NCBI RefSeq assembly: GCF_021732705.1
Contig: NZ_JAKFUM010000003.1
Location: forward strand, 124,001 to 188,000
DNA: 64,000 bases
From: Nevskia sp.
GTDB taxonomy: Bacteria; Pseudomonadota; Gammaproteobacteria; Nevskiales; Nevskiaceae
Reading direction: 5' to 3'
In this document: one piece after another, positions 1 through 8,564 of the stretch
How the letters are laid out: every line of letters starts with the position of its first letter
Numbering within the stretch: position 1 is the first letter of the stretch
Made by a program: the position numbers and the translations under genes
Notes under the pieces: generated by a model
What the model was told of the DNA's origin: nothing
Database searches by the model: none
Seen by the model: only the letters and a program-made list of their open reading frames with translations

Positions 1-287
1 GTGTCGCCAACCTGAAGTCGGCCAGCGCGACGATGGCGTACTGGAGCGCGCAGCAGGGCTGCGCCGGCACCCTCGCCAACACGCTGCCGGATCGCGTGCT
101 CGATGTGACCACGGTGCAGCAGACGCGCTATACCGGCTGTGTCGGCGGCGCCGAGAACCAGTTGTACACGATCACCGGCGGCGGTCATGCCTGGCCGGGC
201 GGCCTGACCGCCAGTGTCGATATCACCACGATGGACGTCGACGCCACCGGCCTGATCTGGAAGTTCGCCAGCGCCTACCGTCGCTGA
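1..287 (+). CDS. PHB depolymerase/feruloyl esterase-like secreted hydrolase, C-terminal fragment
   Basis: The reading frame is open from base 3 through the left edge, so only the last 95 or so residues are present and the true start lies outside. The segment GGGHAWPGG near residue 60 of the fragment matches the catalytic-histidine region of the LpqC/PHB-depolymerase/feruloyl-esterase branch of alpha/beta hydrolases. The nucleophile serine and acid would lie upstream. Members of this family are usually exported and cleave polyester or feruloyl ester bonds; the substrate cannot be told from this tail. The gene ends just before a bidirectional terminator. Confidence 0.7.
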   Translation, partial: VANLKSASATMAYWSAQQGCAGTLANTLPDRVLDVTTVQQTRYTGCVGGAENQLYTITGGGHAWPGGLTASVDITTMDVDATGLIWKFASAYRR

Positions 288-306
288 GCACAGCCGTTTC
301 AACGAC

Positions 307-343
307 AAAACCCGCCGCCGGAACCGATCCGGCGGCGGGTTTT
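307..343. terminator. Bidirectional intrinsic terminator
   Basis: Perfect 15-bp inverted repeat (307-321 and 329-343) around a 7-nt loop. The arms begin with AAAA and end with TTTT, so both strands have a GC-rich stem followed by U residues. It lies between two convergent genes, the esterase-like gene ending at 287 (+) and the small secreted protein gene ending at 370 (-), and can serve both. Confidence 0.9.
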
Positions 344-369
344 GCCTTGCCGCGTCTCTTCAGCGCGGC

Positions 370-684
370 TTACTTCTTTTTCGTCAGCGGCTTGCGCGTG
401 CAGTCCGGAAGCACTTCCGTGGTTTCCGCCGGGACGCAGGCCTTCGGGAAGGTCGGCTTGAAGATGTCGATGACCTGACCGTCCGGGCACTTCTTGATGT
501 CGTCGATCTTCTTTTTCTTGCAGACGATGAAGCTGTGGCAACTGTTCGGGTTCAGGTATTCGCCGTCCGGTACCAGTTCGCAGAAGTCCTCCGGCGGCGG
601 CGCGTTGGTTTCGACGGCCAGCGCGGTCAGCGCGGACATCGGCAGCAGCAGGGCCATCAAGGCAAGGCGGGCAGTCGGGCGCAT
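370..684 (-). CDS. Small secreted protein with peritrophin-A/CBM14-like cysteine pattern
   Basis: 104 residues. The start at 684 is chosen because GGAG stands 9 nt upstream; the alternative ATG at 693 directly abuts that GGAG. Residues 1 to about 25 form a Sec signal peptide ending near LAVE. The mature part has six cysteines spaced C-x13-C-x5-C-x10-C-x16-C-x11-C (residues 35, 49, 55, 66, 83, 95), with DGEYLNPNSC and CPDGQ between them. This closely follows the peritrophin-A/CBM14 chitin-binding signature best known from arthropod proteins. The tail is lysine-rich. The likely role is binding of a polysaccharide such as chitin outside the cytoplasm; that is inferred from the pattern only. The six cysteines would need periplasmic disulfide formation. 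Confidence 0.75.
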   Translation of the reverse strand: MRPTARLALMALLLPMSALTALAVETNAPPPEDFCELVPDGEYLNPNSCHSFIVCKKKKIDDIKKCPDGQVIDIFKPTFPKACVPAETTEVLPDCTRKPLTKKK

Positions 685-764
685 CGGCAGCATCTCCAGA
701 TAGGGGGCGGGAACGCGCGAAGCATCGCCGAATCCGGCGGCATCGCGCAGCAAGAATTTCACAT

Positions 765-2081
765 TTACTTTACATCCGCAGCCTTGATTCGCTGCAGATA
801 GCGATCGCGCAGCAGGGTCTGGCGGCTGATCATCGGCATCGGGACGCCATCGATCCAGACCGCCGTCGCCGCCGTCGTCACTTCCAACGGGTCGCCGTCC
901 CACAGCACGAGGTCGGCGATCTTGCCGGCTTCGATCGAGCCCAGCACGGTTGAAAGCCCAAGGATTTCAGCCGGTTGCAAGGTGATTGCAGCCAGCGCCT
1001 GATCCTTCGGATAGCCGCACGACACGGCGATGCCGGCGACCTGGCGCAGGTTGCGGGCGTTGTGCGTGCCCTTGTCGTCGCTGTCGACAAAGGCGAAGAC
1101 GACCCCTGCCTTGCGCAGGATCAAGGCCGAATCCGGACGGGCATGCAGGCCCTCGAACTGAGCCGGCAGATTGCGCGTCGGGTCGATCAGCACCGGCACG
1201 CGCGCGGCGGCCAGTTCCTTTGCGACGAGATGGGCCTCGGTGGCGCCGCTGATGATCAGCCGCAGGCGGTAATCATCGGCCAGCTTGAGCGCCGCGAGGA
1301 TGTCCGACGCCCGATGCGCCGTGATCACCAACGGCGTCTCGCCGGTCAGCACCGGCCGCAGCGCCTCGATGTCGAGCGCGCTGAGCTGCGCGTCATTCGA
1401 CAGCCCGCTGCCGAGCCGCAGGCCGTTGCTCTTCGCTTCCTCCAGCGCCTCGCGGAACGCGGCGATGCTCGACGTGCGGCTGGTGCCGGCGATGCCCTTG
1501 GCCTGCTCGCCGAGCACGGCGAACATCGCCGCGCGCGGCCGCACGACGAAGGCACCCGGTTCGGCCAGCGCGCCGGCCAGCGAGATGATGGCGCCCTGCC
1601 CGGCGAACAGCCCGCCGCCCTTGCCGGTTTCCGGCGCGGTGAGGGTCCGGGTCACGCCTTCGATGCGATTGACCGGCAGCAGGGCCGAGCGCGGATTCAG
1701 GGCATCGGTCACATCCAGCGCCGCGGTGTAGCGGGACTGGCGGGAAGCGACGTCGTTGGTCTCGTCGACCGCGTCGATCTCCTTCAGGCCGAGTTCGCTG
1801 CGGGCAACGAAGATGCCCGGCGTCAGCACCTTGCCGCTGCCGTCGATGATCGCAGCACCCTCCGGAATCGCGACATCGGCGCCGACCGCCTCGATCCGGC
1901 CGTTGCGGATCAGCACCGTGCCGCGCTCGATGGTGCCGGCGCCGGCCACCGTCATCACCTGGGCGTTGCGGATCGCCGTGACCGCCGCGCTGGCGGCGCC
2001 GGCGCCGGCCAGCAGGGCGGCGGCGATCAGGTTCAGCGTCAGCTGCCGCGTACGGCTTTTCATCGGTTCAGTCCGTGTCAT
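765..2081 (-). CDS. Exported amidohydrolase-like protein lacking the HxH metal motif
   Basis: 438 residues with an N-terminal signal peptide (ALLAGAGAASA near residue 32). It shows the amidohydrolase/imidazolonepropionase-like composite beta domain and TIM-barrel layout: IRNGRIEAVG near 58-67, and a C-terminal GSIEAGKIADLVLWDGDP block. Where active members have HSH after LTPGI, this protein has RSE (residues 94-96), so the first metal-binding pair is gone. The start at 2081 has GGAG 7 nt upstream and overlaps the stop of the upstream gene as ATGA, so translation is coupled. Together with its neighbour it probably forms a two-subunit exported complex in which this chain is structural or regulatory. 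A role without metal catalysis is inference. Confidence 0.85.
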   Translation of the reverse strand: MTRTEPMKSRTRQLTLNLIAAALLAGAGAASAAVTAIRNAQVMTVAGAGTIERGTVLIRNGRIEAVGADVAIPEGAAIIDGSGKVLTPGIFVARSELGLKEIDAVDETNDVASRQSRYTAALDVTDALNPRSALLPVNRIEGVTRTLTAPETGKGGGLFAGQGAIISLAGALAEPGAFVVRPRAAMFAVLGEQAKGIAGTSRTSSIAAFREALEEAKSNGLRLGSGLSNDAQLSALDIEALRPVLTGETPLVITAHRASDILAALKLADDYRLRLIISGATEAHLVAKELAAARVPVLIDPTRNLPAQFEGLHARPDSALILRKAGVVFAFVDSDDKGTHNARNLRQVAGIAVSCGYPKDQALAAITLQPAEILGLSTVLGSIEAGKIADLVLWDGDPLEVTTAATAVWIDGVPMPMISRQTLLRDRYLQRIKAADVK

Positions 2082-3496
2082 GGTGCGTCTCCGGCGGTGG
2101 CGGCCACGTCGTCGACATCGGCCCCGAGCAGGAAATCGCTGTCCGGTGTCGCCGGCGGATGGGCGCGATCAAGACGCAGCGCGCCGTCGATCCAGACCAG
2201 ATCGGCGCGGGTGTAGACCGAGAACGGATTGCCGCTCCACAGCACGACGTCGGCCTGCTTGCCGACCTCGATCGTGCCGACCTGATCGAGCACGCCGATG
2301 GCCTTCGCCGGGTTGCGGGTCAGCCAGGCGATCGCGTGTTCCTCGGGGATCGTCAGGCCTGCGCGACGGCCTGCGGCCATCGCCTTCGCCGCTTCCTGAT
2401 TGAGCCGCTGAATACCGTTGGGATCGTCGGAATGGACGATCGCGCAGCCCGGCCCGGCCTTGGCCTTCGCATGATCGACGAATGCGATGTTCTCGCGGAT
2501 CGCATCCCAGGCTTCGAGCTTGAAGCCCCACCAGTCGGCCCACAGCGCGCCGCAGGTCTGGGCCTCGGCCAGCTCGTTGGCGATCTTGTAGGCCTCCACC
2601 GCGTGATGGAACGCGGCGATCCTGAAGCCGAACTCCTTGGCGACATCGAGCATCGTCACCATCTGGTCGGCGCGGTAGCAATGGACCTGCACGGTGATGT
2701 TGCCGCGCAGCACATCGGCCAGCGTGTCCAGTGCCAGATCGCGGTCCGGCGGCGTGCCGTTCGGCTCCTTGTTCCAGGCATCCCACTTCGCGCGGTACGC
2801 CGTGGCCTTGATGAACGCCGCCCGATAGCCCGCGACATTGCCCATGCCGGTGGACGGCGCGCGGCCACCATCGCGGCCGTAGACCCGCTTCGGATTCTCG
2901 CCGCAGGCCATCTTCACCGAGCGCTTGGCGCCCGGAAACAGCATCGCCTGATAGGTCGTGGCCGGCACGTTCTTGACCACCACACCGCGGCCGCCGATCA
3001 GGTTGGCCGAACCCGGCAGGATCTCCATCGAGGTGATGCCGCCGGCGCGCGCGGTCTGGAAGCCCGGGTCCTGCGGCCAGATCGAATGCTCGGCCCAGAC
3101 GTCCGGCGTGGTCGGCGCGGTGGCTTCGTTGCCGTCGCTGGTGGCCCAGACCCCGGGCGACGGATAGACGCCGAGATGCGAATGCACGTCGATGATGCCG
3201 GGCGTCAGGGTCCGGCCCTTGGCCTCGATCACGGTGGCATCGCCGGCCGCCAGCGCCTTGCCGACGGCCTTGATCCTGCCGTCGGCCAGCAGCACGTCGG
3301 TATCGTCGAGACGGGTGTCGAGCCCGGTCAGCACGGTGGCGCCGCGAATCAGCACCGGGCCGGAGGTCGGCACGGTGTAGGTCGACGGAAACGGATCCGC
3401 GACCGGTGCGGCCGATGATTTCTGGCCGCTGCCGCAGGCTGCCAGCAGGGTCACGGACGCGACGGTCAGCGCCGTCGCGATGGAGGTGCGGATCAT
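2078..3496 (-). CDS. Amidohydrolase lipoprotein
   Basis: 472 residues starting at 3496, with AGGGA about 6 nt upstream. The N-terminus ends in a lipobox, LAAC with Cys21, so it is probably membrane-anchored and faces the periplasm. The metal motif is intact: DVHSHLG (His105, His107), with later VHCYRAD, FHHAVEAY and VHSDDPN segments supplying the other expected ligands. The C-terminus has the usual TIEVGKQADVVLWSG beta-domain strand. Family members hydrolyse cyclic amides, imides or peptidase-type substrates; the substrate here is unknown. The stop codon overlaps the start of the metal-motif-less paralogue. The ORF can be extended upstream to 3667, but that part lacks family similarity. Confidence 0.88.
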   Translation of the reverse strand: MIRTSIATALTVASVTLLAACGSGQKSSAAPVADPFPSTYTVPTSGPVLIRGATVLTGLDTRLDDTDVLLADGRIKAVGKALAAGDATVIEAKGRTLTPGIIDVHSHLGVYPSPGVWATSDGNEATAPTTPDVWAEHSIWPQDPGFQTARAGGITSMEILPGSANLIGGRGVVVKNVPATTYQAMLFPGAKRSVKMACGENPKRVYGRDGGRAPSTGMGNVAGYRAAFIKATAYRAKWDAWNKEPNGTPPDRDLALDTLADVLRGNITVQVHCYRADQMVTMLDVAKEFGFRIAAFHHAVEAYKIANELAEAQTCGALWADWWGFKLEAWDAIRENIAFVDHAKAKAGPGCAIVHSDDPNGIQRLNQEAAKAMAAGRRAGLTIPEEHAIAWLTRNPAKAIGVLDQVGTIEVGKQADVVLWSGNPFSVYTRADLVWIDGALRLDRAHPPATPDSDFLLGADVDDVAATAGDAP

Positions 3497-3650
3497 GCGG
3501 ATTCCCTGTGTGATGGCCTTGGGCCCGTCGGAGTGCGCGACTCGCCAGTGAACGAGGGCGGCAGCGCTATTTTTGTTGGAGCTTAGCAGCCCGATGCCGC
3601 TTGTCGCGCCCCCGGCGTTACCCCGCGGCCCATGCCCCGCGCCCGCCGGC

Positions 3651-4067
3651 TCAGCCGTGACGCGCACGCTGCTCCGCGACGGCCGCGGTGACCAGATCGG
3701 TCAGCACGGCGAGATCGACATCGGCCAGCCGCTTCACGTACAGGCAGCCGCTGCCGGTCTTGTGCCGGCCAAGCCGCGCCAGACGCTCGGGCTGCGCCAG
3801 CGCTTCCTTGGACAGATAGACCGTGATGTCGGCCTTGCGCGAGGCGAAGCCGACGAGGCAGGCATCGCCTTCGCGGCCGCTGTCGTACCGGTAGCGATAG
3901 CGCCCGAAGCCGACGATCGCCGTGCCCCACATCTCCGCCGGCAGGCCGGTGGCTTTCGTGATCAGCGCCGACAGCGCCCGGCAGTCGGCTCGTCGCCCGT
4001 CATCGGCGATGGCGGCCAGGTAGTCGTCGACGCTTGCGGCAGTCGGCTGGGTCTTGTTCGCGGGCAT
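3651..4067 (-). CDS. DUF1801 domain protein
   Basis: 138 residues and no signal peptide. The pattern MWGTAIVGFGRYRYRYDSG, followed by VGFASRKADITVYL and then KTGSGCLYVKRLADVD, is that of DUF1801 (YdhG-like) proteins, small cytoplasmic proteins of unknown biochemical role. The start at 4067 has GGAA 8 nt upstream. It stands alone between the amidohydrolase pair and fbp, all on the minus strand. The assignment to the family is firm; no function is offered. Confidence 0.85.
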   Translation of the reverse strand: MPANKTQPTAASVDDYLAAIADDGRRADCRALSALITKATGLPAEMWGTAIVGFGRYRYRYDSGREGDACLVGFASRKADITVYLSKEALAQPERLARLGRHKTGSGCLYVKRLADVDLAVLTDLVTAAVAEQRARHG

Positions 4068-4084
4068 GGCGAGTTCCGGGCGTG

Positions 4085-4114
4085 GCGTGTCCGCCGATGA
4101 TCGGGCGGACGCGC
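4085..4114 (-). terminator. Hairpin downstream of fbp, possible terminator
   Basis: Inverted repeat of 11 bp with one mismatch (4085-4095 and 4104-4114) around an 8-nt loop, in the gap after the fbp stop codon. There is no run of T on either side, so factor-independent termination is uncertain. Confidence 0.35.
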
Positions 4115-4193
4115 CGCACTTGCCAAGCCTGGTGACCCGCGTGAATCAGGCGGACGCCGGGTGATCCGCCCGCCCGCAGCGCCCGCCGCCGCC

Positions 4194-5198
4194 TCAGCCT
4201 TCGAGGTGATAGCCGGTGACGCGCGCCACCTCGTTCTTCGAGCCGAGGATCACCGGCACGCGCTGGTGCAGCTTCTGCGGCTTGAGATCGAGGATGCGCT
4301 CGCGGCCGGTGGTGGCCGCGCCGCCGGCCTGCTCGACGATCATCGCCATCGGGTTCGCCTCGTACAGCAGGCGCAGCTTGCCGCCCTTGTCCTTGGTCTT
4401 GGAATCCAGCGGATACATGAAGACGCCGCCGCGAGTGACGATGCGATGCACGTCGGCGACCATCGACGCCACCCAGCGCATGTTGTAGTCCTTGCCCAGC
4501 GGACCGTCCTTGCCTTCGAGCATCTCGTCGACATAGCGCTTGACCGGCGCTTCCCAGAAGCGCGCGTTCGAGGCGTTGATCGCGAACTCCTTGGTGTCGG
4601 CCGGAATCTGGATGTCGCGCGCGGTCATGCGGAAGCTGCCGAGCTCGCGGTCGAGCGTGAACGCATGCGTGCCGTTGCCGAGCGTCAGCACGAGGATCGC
4701 CGACGGGCCGTAGACGCAGTAGCCGGCCGCCACCTGGGTAGTGCCCGGCTGCAGGAAGGCGTCGTCCTCGGCGCCGGTCATGCCTTCCGGGCAGCGCAGC
4801 ACCGAGAAGATGGTGCCGACGGAGACGTTGACATCGATGTTGCTGCTGCCGTCGAGCGGATCGAACAGCAGCAGGTAGCCGCCCTTCGGAAACTCGTTCG
4901 GAATCGCGTGCGGATGGTCCATTTCCTCCGACGCCAGACCGGCCAGGTGGCCGCCCCATTCGTTGGCTTCGAGCAGAATCTCGTTCGACAGCACGTCGAG
5001 CTTCTTCTGCGCTTCGCCCTGGATGTTGCCGGTGCCGGCATCCCCGAGCACGCCGCCGAGGTCGCCCTTGCCGACGGCGATGGCGATGGTCTTGCAGGCG
5101 CGGGCCACCACTTCGATCAGCAGGCGCAGGTCGGCGCCGATCTGCGCCTTGGCGCGCTGCTCTTCGATCAGGTAGCGGGTGAGGGAGATACCGTTCAT
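4194..5198 (-). CDS. fbp: Fructose-1,6-bisphosphatase, class I
   Basis: 334 residues, the usual length of the class I enzyme. It hydrolyses fructose-1,6-bisphosphate to fructose-6-phosphate in gluconeogenesis, in the cytoplasm, with Mg2+. The metal/phosphate signature [20 protein letters not shown] is intact, and a C-terminal tyrosine-rich substrate region ([22 protein letters not shown]) is present. The start [10 protein letters not shown] aligns with the family N-terminus; an in-frame ATG at 5300 would add an unrelated Pro/Arg-rich extension. It appears to be a single-gene unit. Confidence 0.95.
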   Translation of the reverse strand: MNGISLTRYLIEEQRAKAQIGADLRLLIEVVARACKTIAIAVGKGDLGGVLGDAGTGNIQGEAQKKLDVLSNEILLEANEWGGHLAGLASEEMDHPHAIPNEFPKGGYLLLFDPLDGSSNIDVNVSVGTIFSVLRCPEGMTGAEDDAFLQPGTTQVAAGYCVYGPSAILVLTLGNGTHAFTLDRELGSFRMTARDIQIPADTKEFAINASNARFWEAPVKRYVDEMLEGKDGPLGKDYNMRWVASMVADVHRIVTRGGVFMYPLDSKTKDKGGKLRLLYEANPMAMIVEQAGGAATTGRERILDLKPQKLHQRVPVILGSKNEVARVTGYHLEG

Positions 5199-5408
5199 GG
5201 GCTTGGGGGCGTGCTCTGGGGCTGGATGGGGGTTCGGGCGGTCGGGCCGGCGGTCGGCGCACGAACCGCCGGCAGCGGCGAGGCTGCGCGGCAGCCGCAA
5301 CGTCGCTGCAACGAACAGACCGACAGTTTACCCGGCACCCACCGTCGACCGGACGCTGCGGCCGTGGGCAAGGCGTGCTAGCGCTGGGCTCGACGCGACT
5401 GCCGCCGG

Positions 5409-6728
5409 TCAGGCCGGGCGATCCGGAAAGGTCTGCTCCGGCTTCAGGGCACTCCAGACATTGTCGATGTTGACGCTGCCGACCTCCCAAAGGGATCGTT
5501 TTTGATTGAACTTCGCGAACTTGGGGAACTGGTGGTCGCCAGTGCCCGGGTGCTTGCGGTAGGCCACGGTGACTTCGCCATATCGCATGATCTTGCCGAG
5601 CACGAGTGACTGGTAGTTGATCGCGGCGGTCTGACGCGCCTGAAGGATGCCGGGCGTCGTTGGCCAGGTCTGCTTGGTTTTCGGAGAAATGGCCTCGAGG
5701 ATTCTTTCCTTCCCGCGAACCACGCCTTCCGGCAATGGCTCGACCCTGGTCCACTTCGATTTCGCTTCCTTCGGTTTCACGGCAGCTTCGACTCGGTCGC
5801 GGAACGCTTGCGGCAGCAGCGGCTGATTGAACAGTTGTGCCTGTTGCAATCGGCTTCTCAGATCTTCGCGGTCGCTGCGCGACAGATTGAGAGGCTTCAG
5901 TGCATCTTCGAAGCGCGGCACCGTCAGCTTGCACTCGAAGGTGTCCTTCGGCACGCCCTCCACGTTGGCAAGCTCGTCGTTGACACTGATGTCGGTCGTG
6001 CTGATCAACGAGTACTTGAACTTCGGCAGGTTCGTGCGTTCAGACACCCCGACCTTGATGAATGCCACCGCCATGTCGTGCTCGGCAGCGAGCTTGATCC
6101 GGGTCATTTCGCTGCGAATCTGTCTCACCCGGGTGTAGAAGCCTTCGTGCGATCGCGCCGAGGCCTTGGCCAGTGTGTTGATGTTCTGAAAGACGGCCTG
6201 ATCAAGCGCGGGAGACAGCGGCATGAAGACATAGAGCTGGCCGTCCTCGGGTGTCTTGTATTGCTGTTTGCTGATGTCGACCAAGGGGTTCAGCAGCAAG
6301 GCGCTGAGGTCGTGATAACCGAGTTCGGTCTTGCGGCTGGGCGCGCCATCGTCCGGCACGAATACCTTCGGATTCATCCGGGCCTGAATCGAGGCATTGG
6401 TCTTCACGATGGGCGTTCCGAAGGTGTTCGAGGCGCCCCAGTCTTCGTCCTTTGCATGGCGCAGTTTCGGCGCCATCGGCCGGGTCTGCGCCTGTATCGG
6501 CGTGTTCATCTCGGACGTGCCTTTGACGATCAGGCGCTGCTCCTTGTAAGCGTCGGCGAGCGTGTCCTGCTTCGCCCATTCCTGATGGGCGTCCCACCAT
6601 GCGTCGACCTGGTCGATCAAGGTCTCCCAATCGCCATCGAATCCCCCGACACTGTAGCGACGCACGTCTTCCTGCTTGAAATGCTGCAGGACGACTTTAC
6701 CCAACTGTTCACACTTCTCGTGGTTCAT
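5409..6728 (-). CDS. Unrecognised 439-residue soluble protein
   Basis: The start at 6728 has AGGAG 5 nt upstream. There is no signal peptide or membrane segment. The N-terminal 60 residues are rich in Trp/Asp/His (DWETLIDQVDAWWDAHQ). A lysine/proline-rich stretch near residues 70-130 looks flexible. A central part near 230 reads KVGVSERTNLPKFKYSLIST, and the C-terminal third is basic. I cannot assign a family. Base composition is lower than in the flanking genes (32 of 60 G/C in 6001-6060), hinting at acquisition. It is divergent from the GH19 gene, with 270 bp between starts, so the two may share control or belong to one accessory cassette. Confidence 0.8.
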   Translation of the reverse strand: MNHEKCEQLGKVVLQHFKQEDVRRYSVGGFDGDWETLIDQVDAWWDAHQEWAKQDTLADAYKEQRLIVKGTSEMNTPIQAQTRPMAPKLRHAKDEDWGASNTFGTPIVKTNASIQARMNPKVFVPDDGAPSRKTELGYHDLSALLLNPLVDISKQQYKTPEDGQLYVFMPLSPALDQAVFQNINTLAKASARSHEGFYTRVRQIRSEMTRIKLAAEHDMAVAFIKVGVSERTNLPKFKYSLISTTDISVNDELANVEGVPKDTFECKLTVPRFEDALKPLNLSRSDREDLRSRLQQAQLFNQPLLPQAFRDRVEAAVKPKEAKSKWTRVEPLPEGVVRGKERILEAISPKTKQTWPTTPGILQARQTAAINYQSLVLGKIMRYGEVTVAYRKHPGTGDHQFPKFAKFNQKRSLWEVGSVNIDNVWSALKPEQTFPDRPA

Positions 6729-6998
6729 GGCGACTCCTGTCACGCGCAGCCGAAATTCAATGCGACCGTAGCAATTGCATCGCGTGTCGCCAGCGTCAAA
6801 GCGCACATTTCGCGGGCCAATCCGGATACGGATCACAGTCCGGAATCGTCACGCTTGCACCATGGGGAGGCTGGTTTCCGGATGGTGCATTCCGTACTCG
6901 CTGTCGGCTACGCTTGACCCTATTGCGGGCGTTTGGATGCGCTACCGAACCGATTCCGGGTGGACGGTGGCCGCGTCGGACGACGGGAGGCGAACGTC

Positions 6999-8003
6999 AT
7001 GGCAAATTTCTGCAAAAGCGGGCCGCTGGGTCTGAGCGAGCGGATCGGCATCTCGGGCTTGGGCGCTGGCGGGGGGCTGTCGCCCCGCCTCGTTGCGCTG
7101 TCGACACCGATGTCGACGGGCCTGCAGGCGTGTCGGGTGACGCCGCTCCGGTCGATCCTGTCCCTGGCATCACCGCTGGGACTCGATGGCGGGATGTGCC
7201 TGCGTCAGCCCCTGTCGAAACCGGGTCCGTCATCACCGGCTGCCGTTCCGACCTCGGCGGTCCTGGTGCCGACTGCGACTGCTGCTGCGGCTGCGGCGAC
7301 GCGGCTGATCACGATTGCCGTGCTGCAGGCCGCGGAGGCCAAGCCGACCGATGACTACTACGCGTCGATCGTGAACATCATGAACGACTACGCCGAGGCC
7401 TACAGCGTCAACACGAAGTTGCGTGTGGCGCATTTCCTCGCGCAGATCGGCCACGAAAGCGGCTTCCGCATCATCGAAGAAAACGGCAACTACAGCGCCA
7501 AGCGCATGCGCGAGATTTTCGGCTGCAAGGGTGGTCCGAAGAACTACGACAAGGCCAAGGATGAATGCGTCAAGGATCGGCTGCGGGACAAGCTGTGGAC
7601 CGAGGAAGCCACCTACGCCAAGAACGCCAAGAACCTGCTCGGCTATGTTTACGCCTCTCGCGGTGGCAACGGCGACGAGGCCTCAGGGGACGGCTACAAG
7701 TTTCGCGGTCGCGGCATGATCCAGCTGACGTTCAAGAACAACTACAAGGCATTCACCACGGCGCACAACGCCAAGGTACCCGCTGATCAACGTGATTTCG
7801 TCGCCGCCCCGGAACTGCTGATCACCGAATTGAAGTATGGCGTGGAATCGGCGTTCTATTTCTGGGATGCCAACAGCATCAACGCACTGGCAGATACCGA
7901 TGACATCAACAAAGTGACGATGGCGGTCAATGGTGGCCTCAATGGCCTCGCCGACCGCCAGGCCCGTCTCACTCAGATCAAGAAGGCGTTGAACATCAAA
8001 TGA
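6999..8003 (+). CDS. GH19 family lysozyme/chitinase-like enzyme
   Basis: 334 residues. The start at 6999 is set by GGGAGG 8 nt upstream. Residues 1 to about 115 are low-complexity, ending in a Pro/Thr/Ala-rich linker (VPTATAAAAAAT); there is no classical Sec signal. The GH19 catalytic domain covers about 115-334: GHESGFRIIEENGNYSA holds the catalytic acid Glu153 and the second region Glu160/161, and FRGRGMIQLT (235-244) is the family's substrate-cleft motif. Bacterial members of this subgroup usually cut peptidoglycan glycan (endolysin type) and sometimes chitin. The stop overlaps the next gene's start (ATGA), whose product is exported. That fits a secreted cell-wall effector with a protective partner, though a plain autolysin or a phage remnant cannot be excluded. 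Confidence 0.88.
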   Translation: MANFCKSGPLGLSERIGISGLGAGGGLSPRLVALSTPMSTGLQACRVTPLRSILSLASPLGLDGGMCLRQPLSKPGPSSPAAVPTSAVLVPTATAAAAAATRLITIAVLQAAEAKPTDDYYASIVNIMNDYAEAYSVNTKLRVAHFLAQIGHESGFRIIEENGNYSAKRMREIFGCKGGPKNYDKAKDECVKDRLRDKLWTEEATYAKNAKNLLGYVYASRGGNGDEASGDGYKFRGRGMIQLTFKNNYKAFTTAHNAKVPADQRDFVAAPELLITELKYGVESAFYFWDANSINALADTDDINKVTMAVNGGLNGLADRQARLTQIKKALNIK

Positions 8004-8485
8004 ACAGACATTGGCTGCTGAGTGGAATCCTCGCGTGCTGGCTGCCGGCAGGCTGCGCCGATGGCGCGCGCGCGCCGTTGCAGGCGAATGCACTTTGCGA
8101 GATCGGTGAAACGGTGGCCTTCTCCTGCCATCTCGGCAAGAAGCAGGTGTCGCTGTGCCAAGCGGCCAATGCCGGCAAGGCTTGGCGCTATCGCTACGGC
8201 ACGCCGGCGAAGATCGAACTCGCCTTCCCGGAGGCCGAGACTGGCGATGCGGCACTATTTTCGGCATCGGAAAAGCCGACCAACGGCGGCGCCAACAGCG
8301 TCGTCAGCTTTGCCCGCGGCGGCTACGAATACCGTGTCTTCAGCCGGGTGGCAAAGGGTGAAGACGGCGAGCCGACGTTCGAGGACGGGCTGGAAGTGGT
8401 CAAGGACGGCAAGCTCGTGTCGCATCGGGTTTGCGATGACGGCGGCGAGGGCTTTCGGGTCGACGTCAGCGCCTTGATTCGATAG
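8000..8485 (+). CDS. Small exported cysteine-containing protein, candidate immunity/inhibitor partner of GH19 enzyme
   Basis: 161 residues. The N-terminus is a signal sequence ending WLPAGC-A, either a poor lipobox (Cys19) or a normal signal peptide. The mature part has several cysteines (CEIGETVAFSC, VSLCQ, VCDDGG) and a beta-rich look. It is translationally coupled to the GH19 gene through an ATGA overlap, and the product would reside in the periplasm, where an incoming or self-made peptidoglycan hydrolase would act. Function is inferred from position, export and size; I do not recognise a named family. Confidence 0.75.
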   Translation: MNRHWLLSGILACWLPAGCADGARAPLQANALCEIGETVAFSCHLGKKQVSLCQAANAGKAWRYRYGTPAKIELAFPEAETGDAALFSASEKPTNGGANSVVSFARGGYEYRVFSRVAKGEDGEPTFEDGLEVVKDGKLVSHRVCDDGGEGFRVDVSALIR

Positions 8486-8564
8486 CGCCGCTCAACTGCC
8501 GCGTGCTCTCGATCGGGCCGACGATCTGAAGCGCGATGCGCGAGCAGCCCGCGCCCCGGGCGAA

